Below, piece after piece: positions 62,681-64,000 of a stretch of DNA of 64,000 nucleotides (the first letter of the stretch is position 1; every line of letters begins with the position of its first letter). The notes under the pieces were generated by a model. The model worked only from the letters and a program-made list of their open reading frames with translations. It was not told the origin of the DNA and searched no databases. The stretch is from Negativicutes bacterium (lineage in GTDB: Bacteria > Bacillota_C > Negativicutes > Acidaminococcales > Acidaminococcaceae). Made by a program: the position numbers and the translations under genes. The DNA lies in NCBI GenBank assembly GCA_009930275.1, contig RZYP01000004.1:1-64000 (forward strand), in the 5' to 3' direction.

Positions 62681-64000
62681 CTATTTAGTAAATTTAACAT
62701 AGGAATTAATTTCAGAACCTGGGCTCACCATAGGTTTAACCATATCCTTAGGATCAATAGTAACCTCAATAATTCGTGCTTCATCCAGTTCCAGCGCTTC
62801 GCTGACGGCAGCCGCCAGTCCTTCAGGACTATTGACCCTCGTTCCTTTAACACCAAAGGCCTCCCCGTACTTCACAAAGTCTACATAGCCGGGCATCTCG
62901 CAGGAAGTAAATCTTTTTTCAAAAAAGACGGTTTGCAACTGGCGAATCATGCCCAGACCGCTGTTGTTAAAAACAATTGATATAACAGGCAGACAGTTAC
63001 TGGCTATAGTGAAAAGTTCGGAACCGGTCATTTTGAAACCGCCATCGCCGGAGATGCTGATGACATGGCTTTTCGGCCGGGCAAACTGGGCTCCCATGGC
63101 CGAAGGCAAACCAAAGCCCATAGTTCCAAGACCGCCTGAAGATATCCACTGACGCGCGAACTGAATTTTCAGGTTTTGTGCCGCCCACATCTGGTGTTGT
63201 CCAACATCTGTCGTGATGATAAAGTCTCGATCTTTTAAAACCGGATTAAGTGCTTTTAGAAATTTTGGTGCCTGCTCTTCGCCACAGTCTTCATCATTGG
63301 AAGGCCAGGTTCCGATTTTCTGCCACCACTCGTCGAGGTCTTTTTTTGAACAAGCCTCAGCAAGCTTATTCAAAGTCATCTTCATATCACCTGCGATACC
63401 TATTTCAGAATAGATATTCTTGTCAAGTTCCGCTGGATCTATGTCCATGTGCACAATGGTTTTGTGGGCAACGTATTTACCGCGCTCACCGGTAAGCCGA
63501 TCGTTGAAGCGACTGCCGAAAGCAAGTATAAGGTCGGCTTCTTTAACCGCGTTATTGGCCTTTTCGTGGCCATGCATGCCGGTCATGCCAAGAAAAAGAC
63601 TGCGATAAGCGCTGCACGCACCTAAGCCCATAAGAGTACTGACAACCGGAATTTGGAGTTTTTCTGCCAAATCCATAGCATCGTATTCGGTATTGCTGTT
63701 GATTACACCGCCGCCTATCAGCATGACAGGTCTTTGGGCAACATTGATGGCCTCGACAGCCTTTCTTATTTTACTGCAATCCGGTTTTTCCGGCTGGATT
63801 GACACTGGTTCTTCAGCAACGTATTCTATCATGGCCGTCTGCACGTCCCTGGGAACGTCTATCAGCACAGGTCCCGGCCTGCCAGATTTAGCGAGGGCAA
63901 AAGCCAGCCTTATGACCGCTGCCAATTGGGATGGATGTTTCACCAAAAAATTATGTTTGGTGATGGGCATCGTAATGCCGGTAATGTCCACTTCCTGAAA
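62681..64000 (-). CDS. ilvB: acetolactate synthase large subunit, 5' end beyond the window
   Basis: The C-terminal 439 codons of a ThDP enzyme; the gene continues past 64000, since the frame is open there with [32 protein letters not shown] is the FAD-domain region and [21 protein letters not shown] the ThDP GDG...NN site with VFNNSGLG. It makes acetolactate for valine and leucine synthesis. The C terminus ([16 protein letters not shown]) is complete. A regulatory ilvN is not seen within the window. Confidence 0.93.
   Translation of the reverse strand, partial: FQEVDITGITMPITKHNFLVKHPSQLAAVIRLAFALAKSGRPGPVLIDVPRDVQTAMIEYVAEEPVSIQPEKPDCSKIRKAVEAINVAQRPVMLIGGGVINSNTEYDAMDLAEKLQIPVVSTLMGLGACSAYRSLFLGMTGMHGHEKANNAVKEADLILAFGSRFNDRLTGERGKYVAHKTIVHMDIDPAELDKNIYSEIGIAGDMKMTLNKLAEACSKKDLDEWWQKIGTWPSNDEDCGEEQAPKFLKALNPVLKDRDFIITTDVGQHQMWAAQNLKIQFARQWISSGGLGTMGFGLPSAMGAQFARPKSHVISISGDGGFKMTGSELFTIASNCLPVISIVFNNSGLGMIRQLQTVFFEKRFTSCEMPGYVDFVKYGEAFGVKGTRVNSPEGLAAAVSEALELDEARIIEVTIDPKDMVKPMVSPGSEINSYVKFTK

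Overview
The window reads as a chromosomal segment of a low-to-medium-GC anaerobic member of the Firmicutes, most likely a diderm Negativicutes (Acidaminococcaceae/Selenomonad-like). This placement is inference. It rests on Firmicutes-type RNA control (three T-box leaders, a c-di-AMP riboswitch), an anaerobe's hybrid-cluster-protein locus, and a periplasm-spanning HlyD/ABC-2 export operon of the kind usual in diderms. The ilvB-like gene runs off the right edge.

Layout. 0-4.5 kb: a GNAT acetyltransferase, a KapD-like exonuclease, and a transfer-like pair made of a PLD/helicase/DUF3427 protein and a NUDIX hydrolase. 4.5-5.2 kb: structured RNA locus A. 5.4-8.5 kb: hcp, an Fe-S partner, and a divergent Crp/Fnr regulator with a 6-4-6 palindrome between them. 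8.5-15.4 kb: a complete trp operon (trpE-G-D-C-[F::B]-A) behind a tryptophan T-box. 15.5-17.5 kb: a dapB-like gene under a ydaO-type c-di-AMP riboswitch, hsp20, and structured RNA locus C. 17.5-22.7 kb: a membrane-linked Clp-fold protease, a secreted hypothetical protein, an encapsulin with its ferritin-like cargo, structured RNA locus B, a 54-residue unlisted gene and six tRNAs. 22.7-30.4 kb: housekeeping and small enzymes (YhcH, ABC-F, amidohydrolase, lipase, CspA, GIY-YIG, cyclophilin, gamma-carbonic anhydrase). 30.5-37.1 kb: a YbhGFSR-like exporter plus MFS pump. 37.4-41.4 kb: divergent cstA and trpB2 genes, each behind its own T-box. 41.5-46.4 kb: a YeiH/LysR pair, a hemerythrin-diguanylate cyclase and an unknown protein. 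46.7-52.9 kb: two tRNA-Leu genes, a polA-mutM-coaE-slt operon and an aminotransferase. 53.2-57.1 kb: a cca-namZ-HD operon. 57.3-62.6 kb: a CoA-transferase/DUF5058 transport operon divergent from a LytST-type two-component system. 62.7-64 kb: a partial acetolactate synthase.

The strongest candidate for something undescribed is a family of three dispersed, structured, apparently noncoding transcripts on the minus strand (about 4575-5134, 17085-17403 and 20905-21405). Each has a promoter with exactly 17 bp between the boxes and a TATAAT -10. The 40 bp from the -35 box upstream align between all three without gaps. The bodies share a 5' CGACA element, a 3' GGGUGUCG(G/A)UG element and a closing stem whose pairs change in a compensating way. 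Each ends in a GC-rich hairpin. Loci A and B also contain repeated internal modules (GUACUU..., a hairpin, ...AGUCCGC). I do not recognise the family; a covariance search is the deciding test.

Second-tier items are the NUDIX/helicase cassette, the second hairpin between the trp T-box and trpE, a leucine-type T-box on cstA, a tryptophan T-box on trpB2, and the c-di-AMP riboswitch on dapB.
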